This document shows, piece by piece, positions 43,926-51,249 of a stretch of 64,000 nt of DNA. Both the position numbers and the translations under genes were made by a program. Below the pieces are notes generated by a model. It was not told the DNA's origin. It saw only the letters and a program-made list of their open reading frames with translations, and did not search any database. Source of the DNA: Ketobacter sp036337295 (GTDB lineage Bacteria; Pseudomonadota; Gammaproteobacteria; Pseudomonadales; Ketobacteraceae); assembly GCA_036337295.1 (NCBI GenBank), contig JAYZEN010000003.1:124001-188000 (forward strand). Direction: 5' to 3'. Each line of letters opens with the position of its first letter. Positions within the stretch are counted from its first letter, which is position 1.

Positions 43926-44455
43926 GAGCCGGGCTCCCACAGGGCGCCGGCGGCAGGCCCCGGTGTCTGCTGATACACCTTGTCCGGTGTGAACGCGATC
44001 ACCACCAGATCATCGGGCCCGGCACTGAACAGTCGCCGGGTATAGGCCTGGTCGAATCCCAACGGCTCAATCTGGCCACCAAAGGCGACCTCACTGCGGG
44101 CGAGGGCCTCCTGATCCCGCGGCGTGATCGGCACCAGCGCCGCATCCCCGCCTTTGATCTGCAATGTGCGATGGGTGCTGGGTTCGGTAAAGCCCACCGC
44201 GATGGCGCCGCAGCATTCCAGATCCCGCACCAGCTCCACCGCTTGGGAACGCACCACCAGCAGCCGCAGCTGCCTGCCATCCTCTGACGCGACACAGGCC
44301 AGCGCCCGGCTCACGGACGGCACCAAACGCCGATCCCGCGACGCCACACTGATGGAGATCCCCTTTTGAACGAAGGCCAGCAAATCGGCAGACAGACGCC
44401 CCTGCAGCCCGGCGTTGTGACCCATACACCCAATCCAATAACCGGAACGGCTCAT
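43922..44455 (-). CDS. FMN split-barrel (pyridoxamine-oxidase-like) protein
   Basis: A 177-residue protein from ATG at 44455 (MSRSGYWIG); the longer frame back to 44587 would read into the divergent promoter. Visible features are the strand-rich core: ISISVASRDRRLVPSVSRALAC, LRLLVVRSQAVELVRDLECCGAIAVGF, TLQIKGGDAALVPIT. They match the pyridoxamine-5'-phosphate oxidase-like fold that binds FMN or a related flavin or haem cofactor. It is translationally coupled to the GAF protein gene. Two split-barrel proteins encoded side by side may form a heteromeric sensor. Confidence 0.75.
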   Translation of the reverse strand: MSRSGYWIGCMGHNAGLQGRLSADLLAFVQKGISISVASRDRRLVPSVSRALACVASEDGRQLRLLVVRSQAVELVRDLECCGAIAVGFTEPSTHRTLQIKGGDAALVPITPRDQEALARSEVAFGGQIEPLGFDQAYTRRLFSAGPDDLVVIAFTPDKVYQQTPGPAAGALWEPGS

Positions 44456-44521
44456 GGTATGCCGGTGGTGGCGGAGCGGGCAAGCGGTATTGTGGCCAGG
44501 GATTAAGGCATGACGGAGGCT

Positions 44522-44551
44522 TTGACAGAGAGTGGTAATTACCAGACTATT
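44522..44551 (+). promoter_or_regulatory. Promoter-like region with palindrome
   Basis: TTGACA at 44522 could be a -35 for the LIC_13387-like gene. A perfect palindrome TGGTAATTACCA (44533-44544) lies where a repressor would block the promoter. The -10 is weak (ACTATT region), so the promoter assignment is tentative. Confidence 0.45.
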
Positions 44552-44585
44552 CCTACGTAGACTGAACCACTTTCTGGATAACAAC

Positions 44586-44996
44586 ATGGATCAAGTATTG
44601 CTGGTAGCTGGATTTACCGTGCTCGGGCTGTTGGGCACCATCCATCTGATTTACACATTCCTCACCGATAAGTTTTCACCCCACGATGCGACGGTTGCTG
44701 ATGCCATGAAAAGCACTTCGCCCCGCTTAACCAAAGACACCAGCATGTGGAACGCATGGGTGGGATTCAATGCCAGCCATAGCCTGGGATTGATGTTGTT
44801 GAGTGCCACCTACATACCGCTGACCCTGTGCCATTTTGAAGCAGTGGAAAGCTCGCTTTGGTTTTCTATCTTGCCGGTTGCCGCAGGCAGCATCTATTTG
44901 TGCTTGGCATATAGGTACTGGTTTAAAATACCTTTTTGGGGAATTCTGGTAGCACTGGTGTGTTTTGTTGGGTCTGCTTTGCTTATCCACGTTTAG
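44586..44996 (+). CDS. LIC_13387-like membrane protein
   Basis: A 136-residue integral membrane protein from ATG 44586 (MDQVLLVAG); an upstream start at 44532 overlaps a palindrome. Four helices are predicted. The conserved pattern LGTIHLIYTFLTDKFSPHDATVADAM... and LTKDTSMWNAWVGFNASHSLGLMLLS is like the LIC_13387 family, whose function is unknown. Base composition here is already lower in GC than in the genes to the left. It is followed about 70 bases later by a MAPEG-like gene. Confidence 0.75.
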   Translation: MDQVLLVAGFTVLGLLGTIHLIYTFLTDKFSPHDATVADAMKSTSPRLTKDTSMWNAWVGFNASHSLGLMLLSATYIPLTLCHFEAVESSLWFSILPVAAGSIYLCLAYRYWFKIPFWGILVALVCFVGSALLIHV

Positions 44997-45066
44997 CCTT
45001 CATCCGGCCGCACGGTATAGCCCCTTCAAACCGGGAACAGACACACTATTAAAAGGCGATTTCATA

Positions 45067-45453
45067 TTGATTACTCTGATGTTTGTTCATGTGTGCTGGG
45101 TCTTCTTACTCTACGTTCTGCTGACAATATTGCGGGCACCTTCCGCTTGGGGTGTTGATACCCGGTCGGGTCAGCTTCGCAAACTGGCACATTATGAGCC
45201 CAAGGTAAGCGCAAACCTGACAAACCAGTTTGAATGGCCACTGCTGTTTTATGCTGGGGGTATTTTGAGTATTGCCACCGGGATTGCGGATAGTTTTATC
45301 ATCGCATGCGCGGTCACGTTTCTGCTTGGTCGTTTTATTCATAGCGCGGTGCAGATATTGACTGACAACATACGATTACGCGGTGCCCTGTTCACTGTGA
45401 ATTTTCTGGCAGTGATGTTGATGTGGGTAAGGCTAGTGCTTGTACATCCATAG
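45067..45453 (+). CDS. MAPEG-family membrane protein
   Basis: A protein of about 128 residues. The start is probably TTG 45067 (M-ITLMFVHVC) or ATG at 45079. It shows four helices and the MAPEG signature (NLTNQFEWPLLFYAGGILSIATGIADS, then LGRFIHSAVQILTDNIRLRGALFTVNFLAVMLMWVRL). MAPEG proteins include microsomal glutathione transferases and leukotriene-C4-synthase-like proteins; bacterial members are mostly uncharacterised. It lies just left of the AT-rich island. About 280 bases to the next start hold a promoter-like region and an integron-type core site but no gene I can support. Confidence 0.8.
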   Translation: MITLMFVHVCWVFLLYVLLTILRAPSAWGVDTRSGQLRKLAHYEPKVSANLTNQFEWPLLFYAGGILSIATGIADSFIIACAVTFLLGRFIHSAVQILTDNIRLRGALFTVNFLAVMLMWVRLVLVHP

Positions 45454-45718
45454 CAATCGGTTCCAAGCCTGAGAGTGCCGTATACCTATATGCAGTAGAC
45501 TGGGGTGTACGATTCAAGAACATGATTTGGATATATCGGTACATGCGGCATTGGGTTACGGAATATACCGAAGGTTCCGTGATTTGCAGGCCTGGGTATC
45601 ACGAAAGGTTCAGCCTTTGACGGATTGATTTATAACCTATACTTTATAATTAGTTATTTAAAACAGATGGTTAGGAGAGCGGGACTTGGATATCTCGAAT
45701 GGTTCGGTTCACTATGTT

Positions 45719-45725
45719 GTTAGGC
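45719..45725 (+). other. GTTAGGC integron core site
   Basis: GTTAGGC fits the GTTRRRY core cut by integron integrases (G^TTAGGC). It lies 9 bases before the ATG at 45734, which is the position seen at the left end of a cassette. The bases upstream (45600-45718) do not fold as a clear attC, so it may be an attI-like or a degraded site. Its partner is the attC site at 46134-46253. Confidence 0.5.
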
Positions 45726-45733
45726 GAGAAAAC

Positions 45734-46120
45734 ATGGATCAACTCACATCGTCAGAAAAGGTATGGAATCGAGCATGTATGAAAGCTGGAGGATCAGCGC
45801 TAAGAGTTGGTGATAAAGCCCTAGCCGCGATGATTTATTTTCATGGATTGGCTATGAATGGAGGAGTACTTCATGCGCTTGAATGTTGTAACGACAGTGA
45901 AATTTCGTCAGCTATAAATGGATTCGGATTCTACGGGTTTATGTCAATTAAAATAATGATTGAAGATAATATTCATTTGATCGGATCAGATGATTGTTTG
46001 GAAGAGGAAGACAACCGCCTTAATAACGAATATGAAGCTGCGATCGAAAGAGATCAGGTACTCGTGGATCGATTCGAAAAGCATTTTAAAGATAATCCTG
46101 ATCAATATGCTTCGATTTGA
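45734..46120 (+). CDS. Unknown protein, probable integron cassette gene
   Basis: A 128-residue protein from ATG 45734 (MDQLTSSEK); the frame could extend back to 45686 but would cross the core site. AT-rich codon use differs from the genes to the left. The helical middle, IYFHGLAMNGGVLHALECCNDSEISSAINGFGFYGFM, faintly resembles DUF4375 (DMP19-like) proteins, which occur with toxin or immunity genes. That assignment is weak. The gene occupies essentially the whole interval between the core site at 45719 and the attC site at 46134, as in a one-gene cassette. Confidence 0.7.
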   Translation: MDQLTSSEKVWNRACMKAGGSALRVGDKALAAMIYFHGLAMNGGVLHALECCNDSEISSAINGFGFYGFMSIKIMIEDNIHLIGSDDCLEEEDNRLNNEYEAAIERDQVLVDRFEKHFKDNPDQYASI

Positions 46121-46133
46121 ATGCATGGTCCAC

Positions 46134-46253
46134 GCGTAACAATCCAATGCACGCGGAACCACCTACGTTGCGCAATTATTTTTGGTGTCGCTATGCTCCA
46201 TTATTCCACAAAAATTGCTCCACTCCGGTGGCCCGATGATTGGGGCGTTATGT
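46134..46253 (+). other. Integron attC recombination site
   Basis: A 120-base imperfect palindrome. The left end GCGTAAC (46134-46140) pairs with the right core GTTATGT (46247-46253). Reading the right arm in reverse complement, TAAC and then CCAAT plus CG match in register with the left arm. Inside, GCAATTATTTTTGG pairs well with CCACAAAAATTGC. It begins 13 bases after the cassette stop codon. The right core is the cut site G^TTATGT. This layout (R, L boxes, long imperfect inner stem) is that of Vibrio-type attC sites. Confidence 0.75.
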
Positions 46254-46278
46254 GCTTCACTGCTGACGGAGATTTTAA

Positions 46279-48447
46279 GTGTTAACTGAAATAAGAATGG
46301 ATTCAGTTGCGAGCTTTAAAAAAGAAGCAAAACTTGTAACGGATAAGAAAATAAACCTTATTTATGGATTAAACGGCACGGGGAAGTCTACGATCTCAAA
46401 CTTTCTATACGAGCCAAGCAATGCTCGCTTTATTCAATGCACCAAACTACCGGCATTGTCTGATCCAATTTTGGTTTACAACCAATCGTTCATTCAGGAC
46501 AATTTTTATGTTGCAGATAGACTAAAAGGAATATTCAGTCTTTCAAAAGAAAACAAACTTGCCGCAGAGAAAATTGAAAATGCAACTGCAAAACTCAATC
46601 AGCTGGAACAAAGCCAGAAAGACAATAAAAATAAAAAGCAAGAAGTCACCGGAGATTTTGAAACTCAGAAACAGAAGGCTGTAGATGAGGTGTGGAAGAT
46701 TAAATCCACATTTACTGGTGGTGATCGTGTACTTGAATATTGCCTTGATGGACTTAAGGGAAAGAAAGAGACTCTTTTTGAGCATTTAGTTTCTATCGCG
46801 AAGCCGGGAAGCCAGCCTGAAAAGTCACTGCAAGCGATTCGGGAAGAAGTCGAGGCGCTGAAAGGAGAATCCGCGCAATCTCAATCCAGTATTCCTCTAC
46901 TTCAATATACTGCAGATGAAATAGAGTCAAATTCCATTTTTGAAGAACCAATTATTGGAAATTTGGACAGTCAAGTTGCAAAGCTGATCGAAACACTGGG
47001 GAATGCGGACTGGGTTAAACAAGGCCTAGGTTATGTTCCAGAACCTATAGACAAACTGGGGCAGCCATGCCCTTTCTGTCAAGAAAAAACCATTACATCT
47101 GCGCTTGCTGACAGAATTAAAGACTATTTTGACGACTCTTATCAGGAGAAAATTAACAGTCTTGAGAAAATGCGGGCCGAATACATAGAATATCAGGCCG
47201 GTATACTAGATATAAGTTCTTATACTGATCATCCATTCTCTGTGGAGCATGTTGCAATGCTTACAAAGAGGCACAGCGATCTTGTCAACCTTATCCGTGA
47301 AAATGTTACTTTCGTCGAGAAGAAAATAAAGAATCCGAAGTTTTCTCAAGCACTAAAAAGTACCGCAAAAGCAGTTGAAGCCTTCAACGAAGAAGTGCGC
47401 GAAATCAATTTAGATATTAATGTATATAACGAGAAGTTGAAAAACCGAGAATCGACTTTAAGAGAGCTGAAGAATGAATTTTGGTCTAACATGCGCTGGC
47501 AATACGATCAAACCATTGCCCGATTTGACAGCGATCGCGTAGCTGCGAACAAAAAGCTGGACGAATTACGTAAAGAATCGCGTGAAATTGAATCCAATCT
47601 CTCTTCAATAAAAACTGAAATTGCGTCAGCTCAAAAAGAGACTGTGAATGTAGATGAAGCAGTTGATGCGATTAACAAATGTCTCGTCGAATTTGGGATA
47701 GACGGTTTTAATATTAAAAAGCACTCTGAAAGCCTTTATAGAATAGTCAGAGTTGGGCAGTCAGAAGACGCCTTTCGGACTTTGAGTGAGGGCGAAAAAA
47801 TGATGATTAGCTTTTTGTATTTTTGTGAATTGTGCAAAGGCAAAGCTAGTGCCAGCGACACGCAGTCAAAACGCATCGCAGTCATAGATGACCCAATATC
47901 AAGCTTATCTCATGTGTTCATATTTAATGTCGGTCAATTGATTAGATCAGTGTTTTTCAGGTCTGATCGCATTTCTCAGATTTTTGTACTAACGCACAGC
48001 TTATATTTTTTTTATGAGCTCACAGACCCTAATCACGAAAGAAGAAAGGAGAATCAAAAGCTATTTCGTATAATTAAAAACAGTTCCGGAAGTGACATTC
48101 AGGAAATGAAATACGAGGAAGTTCAAAATGACTATCAATCTTATTGGTCAGTTATAAATGATTCGACTCAGCCTCCGGCTTTAATTGCAAACTGCATGCG
48201 GAATATAGTTGAGTATTTTTTTAATTTCGTTAGAAAAAAAGACCTAAACAACGTATTTCTAATGCCACAACTACAAGAGGTGAAGTATCAGGCATTTTGT
48301 CGGTATATAAATCGCGAGTCACACTCATTGGGTCAAAATATTATCGATATGAAGGAATTTGATTACTCGATTTTCAAAGAAGGATTGAGACTTGTTTTCA
48401 AAGAAACAGGGTATGAGGATCATTTCAAAGCTATGTCAAAGATGTAA
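46279..48447 (+). CDS. RloC/PrrC-like AAA_13 ATPase, probable anticodon nuclease
   Basis: A 722-residue SMC-like ATPase from GTG 46279 (GGAG upstream). Walker A GLNGTGKST is near residue 30-40; long coiled coils (about 90-175, 285-480) flank a CPFC pair near 270, a zinc-hook-like position. The ABC signature is LSEGEKMM, Walker B IAVIDDPISSLSH, and the H-loop LTHS. The C-terminal part holds RNIVE (Arg and Glu four apart) and, 37 residues further, the His of NRESHS. This is the Arg-Glu-His arrangement of PrrC-type tRNA anticodon nucleases. The gene probably senses phage infection or DNA damage and cleaves tRNA. It lies directly after an attC site. Confidence 0.85.
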   Translation: MLTEIRMDSVASFKKEAKLVTDKKINLIYGLNGTGKSTISNFLYEPSNARFIQCTKLPALSDPILVYNQSFIQDNFYVADRLKGIFSLSKENKLAAEKIENATAKLNQLEQSQKDNKNKKQEVTGDFETQKQKAVDEVWKIKSTFTGGDRVLEYCLDGLKGKKETLFEHLVSIAKPGSQPEKSLQAIREEVEALKGESAQSQSSIPLLQYTADEIESNSIFEEPIIGNLDSQVAKLIETLGNADWVKQGLGYVPEPIDKLGQPCPFCQEKTITSALADRIKDYFDDSYQEKINSLEKMRAEYIEYQAGILDISSYTDHPFSVEHVAMLTKRHSDLVNLIRENVTFVEKKIKNPKFSQALKSTAKAVEAFNEEVREINLDINVYNEKLKNRESTLRELKNEFWSNMRWQYDQTIARFDSDRVAANKKLDELRKESREIESNLSSIKTEIASAQKETVNVDEAVDAINKCLVEFGIDGFNIKKHSESLYRIVRVGQSEDAFRTLSEGEKMMISFLYFCELCKGKASASDTQSKRIAVIDDPISSLSHVFIFNVGQLIRSVFFRSDRISQIFVLTHSLYFFYELTDPNHERRKENQKLFRIIKNSSGSDIQEMKYEEVQNDYQSYWSVINDSTQPPALIANCMRNIVEYFFNFVRKKDLNNVFLMPQLQEVKYQAFCRYINRESHSLGQNIIDMKEFDYSIFKEGLRLVFKETGYEDHFKAMSKM

Positions 48448-48516
48448 AAGCATGGTATTGAAAATCTCATAGATCTTGTCACATAACAAAGTGTTGAGCG
48501 CAAGGAGCACAACTTC

Positions 48517-48819
48517 ATGCCACTAGCAGAAATTGCTGGAGATTTGGTTGGAAGCGCATCTCGCCTTATAGGCAACATTATTGTTGAGGTGATCTTCGAA
48601 TTATTAGTCAAAGGGCTGGGCTATTTAGTCTGTAGGATATTCTTCAGGTCAGTTGACCCAGATAGTTCTTTGGTTGTTGTGGTTGGTTTGTCGGCATGGG
48701 TTATCGTGCTGTTCTCCGCGTATTTTCTGTATGGATATGTTGTTGAACAGATTGAAATAGATCGTTGCCTTGATGCTGGTGGAAGCTTTAATGAAAAAAA
48801 CAGAGCATGTGATCTGTAA
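48517..48819 (+). CDS. Small membrane protein of unknown function
   Basis: A 100-residue protein with a good ribosome site (AAGGAG 9 bases before the ATG). Residues 10-35 are an amphipathic helix, and a clear membrane helix is at about 52-78 (SLVVVVGLSAWVIVLFSAYFLYG). The C-terminus is charged and contains a Cys pair. No family is recognised. It follows the RloC-like gene by about 70 bases and is AT-rich like it. It may be part of the same defence locus, for example as an inhibitor or membrane effector, but nothing in the sequence proves it. Confidence 0.6.
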   Translation: MPLAEIAGDLVGSASRLIGNIIVEVIFELLVKGLGYLVCRIFFRSVDPDSSLVVVVGLSAWVIVLFSAYFLYGYVVEQIEIDRCLDAGGSFNEKNRACDL

Positions 48820-48835
48820 ATTAGAAATTTGTTGA

Positions 48836-49180
48836 ATGGTTATGAGTGTAAAGCTCCTAATAAGTATCTTGATTCTTACACCAATGATGGTGGCTGCTTT
48901 AGTGTTATACGCCAATATACTCTTGGTAGTTGCAAGGGTTCTAACGGGTACCCCCAAGTTAGCAGTTAGCCTGTTTATCTACTTGGTTTTTTCCTGCATT
49001 TTTGTATCGCCACTTTTCTATCTAATTGGGCAGTACAGAGTAAGAATAAATGAGTCTTCGCCCTATCTTTTACTCGTAATAGCTAGCTATGTATTAATAA
49101 TGACTCCAGGTATTCTATTTGTGGCAAAGCACAAAATGAAGGCTCTAAAAAATGCTGGCTATTTTCTTCCGCGAAAGTAG
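48836..49180 (+). CDS. Small multi-pass membrane protein of unknown function
   Basis: A 114-residue protein (ATG 48836, or ATG 48842) with three predicted membrane helices at about 7-31, 40-62 and 78-100, and a basic C-terminus. Family unknown. The spacing from the previous gene is 16 bases, so the two are probably co-transcribed. The sequence is AT-rich. Confidence 0.55.
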   Translation: MVMSVKLLISILILTPMMVAALVLYANILLVVARVLTGTPKLAVSLFIYLVFSCIFVSPLFYLIGQYRVRINESSPYLLLVIASYVLIMTPGILFVAKHKMKALKNAGYFLPRK

Positions 49181-49230
49181 TCGGCTCTTAACAAGTTCCA
49201 GTACCCAGCCCCGTTGCGACGTGCAAGGCG

Positions 49231-49548
49231 CTATATCCCCGAGATCACGAAGTCCAAAGCTCCGATAATTTCTGAGCGATAAGCTGAAAGGTCATAAGCC
49301 TCTTTTCCAAGTGCAGACCTATCGACTCCAGCTATTTGCTGGGTCAATGCAATGTAAGACTTTCCCTCAATATCTATCTGTGGGCAAAGCTTGGTAATGG
49401 CAGATGAACCAGAGAGTGAAGAGGGGCTCAAAGGAATCACTATGGTGGTTCTCAGCTCATCCAGAAGGTTAGATTGAATATCGAGCAGTAATGGATAGCG
49501 CTTTTTTGATTTGCTGTTTGGGTTTTGGTAGGCCATGAATTGAGCCAT
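49231..49548 (-). CDS. ccdB: CcdB-family toxin
   Basis: A 105-residue protein of the CcdB gyrase-poison toxin family: start QFMAYQNPNSKSKKRYPLLLDIQSNLL, then LRTTIVIPLSP, and the C-terminal DFVISGI, where CcdB's key residues end in W/S-GI. In F-plasmid CcdB the last Trp-Gly-Ile is essential for gyrase binding; here Ser replaces Trp, so potency may differ. The ATG shares one base with the ccdA stop, the expected antitoxin-toxin order. The pair is transcribed against the other genes of the island. Confidence 0.88.
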   Translation of the reverse strand: MAQFMAYQNPNSKSKKRYPLLLDIQSNLLDELRTTIVIPLSPSSLSGSSAITKLCPQIDIEGKSYIALTQQIAGVDRSALGKEAYDLSAYRSEIIGALDFVISGI

Positions 49549-49793
49549 CAAAAGGACCTCAGATCATCGCTGAAGGTACCATGTTCCTCTACCATCTGAT
49601 TGTATGAGGCAATGGCTTCTCGGTTCTCTTCTCGCCATAACTCGCGCTGCTTCTCATTAACTATCTCGATTAGGGCAGATTCGAGTGTTGCGGACAAGTT
49701 GATCTTGAGTGCCTTCGCTTTTGAAAGTAAGTCACTGTTTATACTTACATTAGTGGGTTTTTTGGGGGCCTGGGAATTGTAAGATTGTTGCAT
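49548..49793 (-). CDS. ccdA: CcdA-family antitoxin
   Basis: An 81-residue antitoxin from ATG 49793 (MQQSYNS), with a moderate GGGCGAGA ribosome site; the open frame continues upstream but out of family. The N-terminal part (KPTNVSINSDLLSKAKALKINLSATLESAL) is the ribbon-helix-helix DNA-binding domain. The C-terminal part, EEHGTFSDDLRSF, matches the toxin-binding tail of CcdA. It is probably a repressor of its own operon and neutralises the adjacent CcdB-like toxin. Such addiction pairs help stabilise mobile regions. Confidence 0.88.
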   Translation of the reverse strand: MQQSYNSQAPKKPTNVSINSDLLSKAKALKINLSATLESALIEIVNEKQRELWREENREAIASYNQMVEEHGTFSDDLRSF

Positions 49794-49943
49794 GATCTCG
49801 CCCGTATATACATACTTGCTGGTATGGAGTGCGCATAGGTTATGGGCATTAATCATATAGCAATCACATGCAGTGGAGCAACCGTAGCGGAGCCCACTGA
49901 TGCGGTCAGTACGCAAGCGCGTCACCCACAATTAGGAAATATC

Positions 49944-50405
49944 ATGAGAACCAAGTGCTTTCTATTTCTGTTGTTAATGGTGTCAGGGAATCTCTTGGCG
50001 AGTGAAGCCAGCTTGAAGGCGGTCGGTCTCGAGTCAACGGATGAGAGTGGATGCTACTTAACAGATGGCAAGAGCATCTTTCCAACCATCCCTACTATGG
50101 TTGCGGCCTACGATGACGCTCGTGTCGATAAAAAAGTTGTACTTAAAGTGATTGATGTGGCTGTGTCTGCGGGTTGCGATATTAATGCACCGGACAATCA
50201 GGGGCTCTCCGCTCTGAATGCAGCTGTACTGTTCAATAATCCAAAACTAGTAGAATTGCTCCTGGAATACGGGGCTGATCCAAGTTTGAGAATAGCCAGC
50301 CATCATAAGAACTTGAATGGTCTTAATACCCAAGAGTTCATAGAATACCTAAATGCAAAAAATCAAAAGCGCGATGCAGTAGCAAGAATATTGAATCAGC
50401 CTTGA
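49944..50405 (+). CDS. Secreted ankyrin-repeat protein
   Basis: A 153-residue protein from ATG 49944 with a signal peptide (LFLLLMVSGNLLASEAS, cleavage near 20). The mature part contains ankyrin-like repeats (about 70-125: VIDVAVSAGCDINAPDNQGLSALNAAVLFNNPKLVELLLEYGADPSL). A Cys at residue 42 and another at 78 could pair. It overlaps, or nearly abuts, the next gene. Its periplasmic location beside a murein-endopeptidase-like protein suggests an inhibitor or chaperone role, but this is inference. Confidence 0.75.
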   Translation: MRTKCFLFLLLMVSGNLLASEASLKAVGLESTDESGCYLTDGKSIFPTIPTMVAAYDDARVDKKVVLKVIDVAVSAGCDINAPDNQGLSALNAAVLFNNPKLVELLLEYGADPSLRIASHHKNLNGLNTQEFIEYLNAKNQKRDAVARILNQP

Positions 50406-50428
50406 TAAGGCATATCGCCCTGAGAATT

Positions 50429-51097
50429 ATGAAATATCTTCTGGCTTTCCTTTTATGGCTTCCCGGCGTTGTCTTTGGCTCTGACAGTGTTTGCTACGGC
50501 ACTACGTCCGACGGGCGGTTGGAAAACGGAGTGGAGCTACCCCGCTCAGGGCCAAACTTCGTCACATATAGTGATGTCGCAAGACTGGCTGGGCGCACCT
50601 ATGTACATTCTGAAGTCCATGAAATTCTGATAGCGGCTTACTCGGCACTTGAGAAAGAACTGCCCGACAAAATCTATAAGTATGCAGAAACGGGATTTAA
50701 AGATGGTGGGCAGTTCAGTCCACACAAGACACACAGAAATGGGCTGTCAGTTGATTTCATGACACCTATGATGGACAAAGATGGTAAATCGGTGCATCTA
50801 CCCACGTACCCATGGAATAAGTTCGGCTATAACATCGAGCTGGATGAGCAAGGCCATTACGAAGATTTGTCGATTGATTACGACGCTCTTGCGGCACATA
50901 TAGTCGCATTAGATCGCGCAGCCAAATATCGTGGGCATACACTATGGCGAGTCATATTCGATCCAAAACTGCAGCCTGGCCTTTTCGATACAGAGTATGG
51001 CGAATATATTAAGGCTAACATTCAGCTGTCACAAAAGAGGTCTTGGGTGAGGCATGACGAGCATTATCATGTGGACTTCGTTGTTCCTTGTAAGTAA
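50429..51097 (+). CDS. MepA-like penicillin-insensitive murein endopeptidase
   Basis: A 222-residue secreted protein (from ATG 50429; a TTG at 50402 is possible). The signal peptide is KYLLAFLLWLPGVVFGSDS. The metallopeptidase motifs are SPHKTHRNGLSVDFMTP, the His and Asp of the LAS/M74 zinc site, and DEHYHVDFVVP near the C-terminus, with the second and third His. MepA cleaves D-Ala-meso-DAP crosslinks without sensitivity to penicillin. The sequence is shorter than E. coli MepA. It could be an antibacterial effector paired with the ankyrin protein as immunity, a hypothesis only. Confidence 0.78.
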   Translation: MKYLLAFLLWLPGVVFGSDSVCYGTTSDGRLENGVELPRSGPNFVTYSDVARLAGRTYVHSEVHEILIAAYSALEKELPDKIYKYAETGFKDGGQFSPHKTHRNGLSVDFMTPMMDKDGKSVHLPTYPWNKFGYNIELDEQGHYEDLSIDYDALAAHIVALDRAAKYRGHTLWRVIFDPKLQPGLFDTEYGEYIKANIQLSQKRSWVRHDEHYHVDFVVPCK

Positions 51098-51249
51098 TTG
51101 ATTTAACTCACCATAATACTGGATTCCGCCGGGCTCAGGTTAAGCCAGCGCCTGATTTTGTGATTTTTTCACACCTCTCAATTGCAACTTTTTTAACCAA
51201 TTCATCGTATTTCAATCAACCACATTAAGTTCCTTTGGAGTTGAAGACG

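Noticed and set aside
45454..45700. Integrase (intI) gene or remnant upstream of the GTTAGGC site
   Set aside because: No frame in this stretch shows tyrosine-recombinase motifs; the only frame, of about 65 codons, has no recognisable domain.
48475..48510. Second attC site after the RloC-like gene (ATAACAAAG followed by GTTGAGC)
   Set aside because: A left-arm-like TAAC and a GTTRRRY match are only about 10 bases apart, with no inner stem and no partner arm within 150 bases. It may be a degraded half-site, but I cannot support it as an attC.
49190..49230. Possible attC left arm (TTAACAAG...) before ccdB
   Set aside because: No matching right arm with a GTTRRRY core is found in register; it is not distinguishable from chance.
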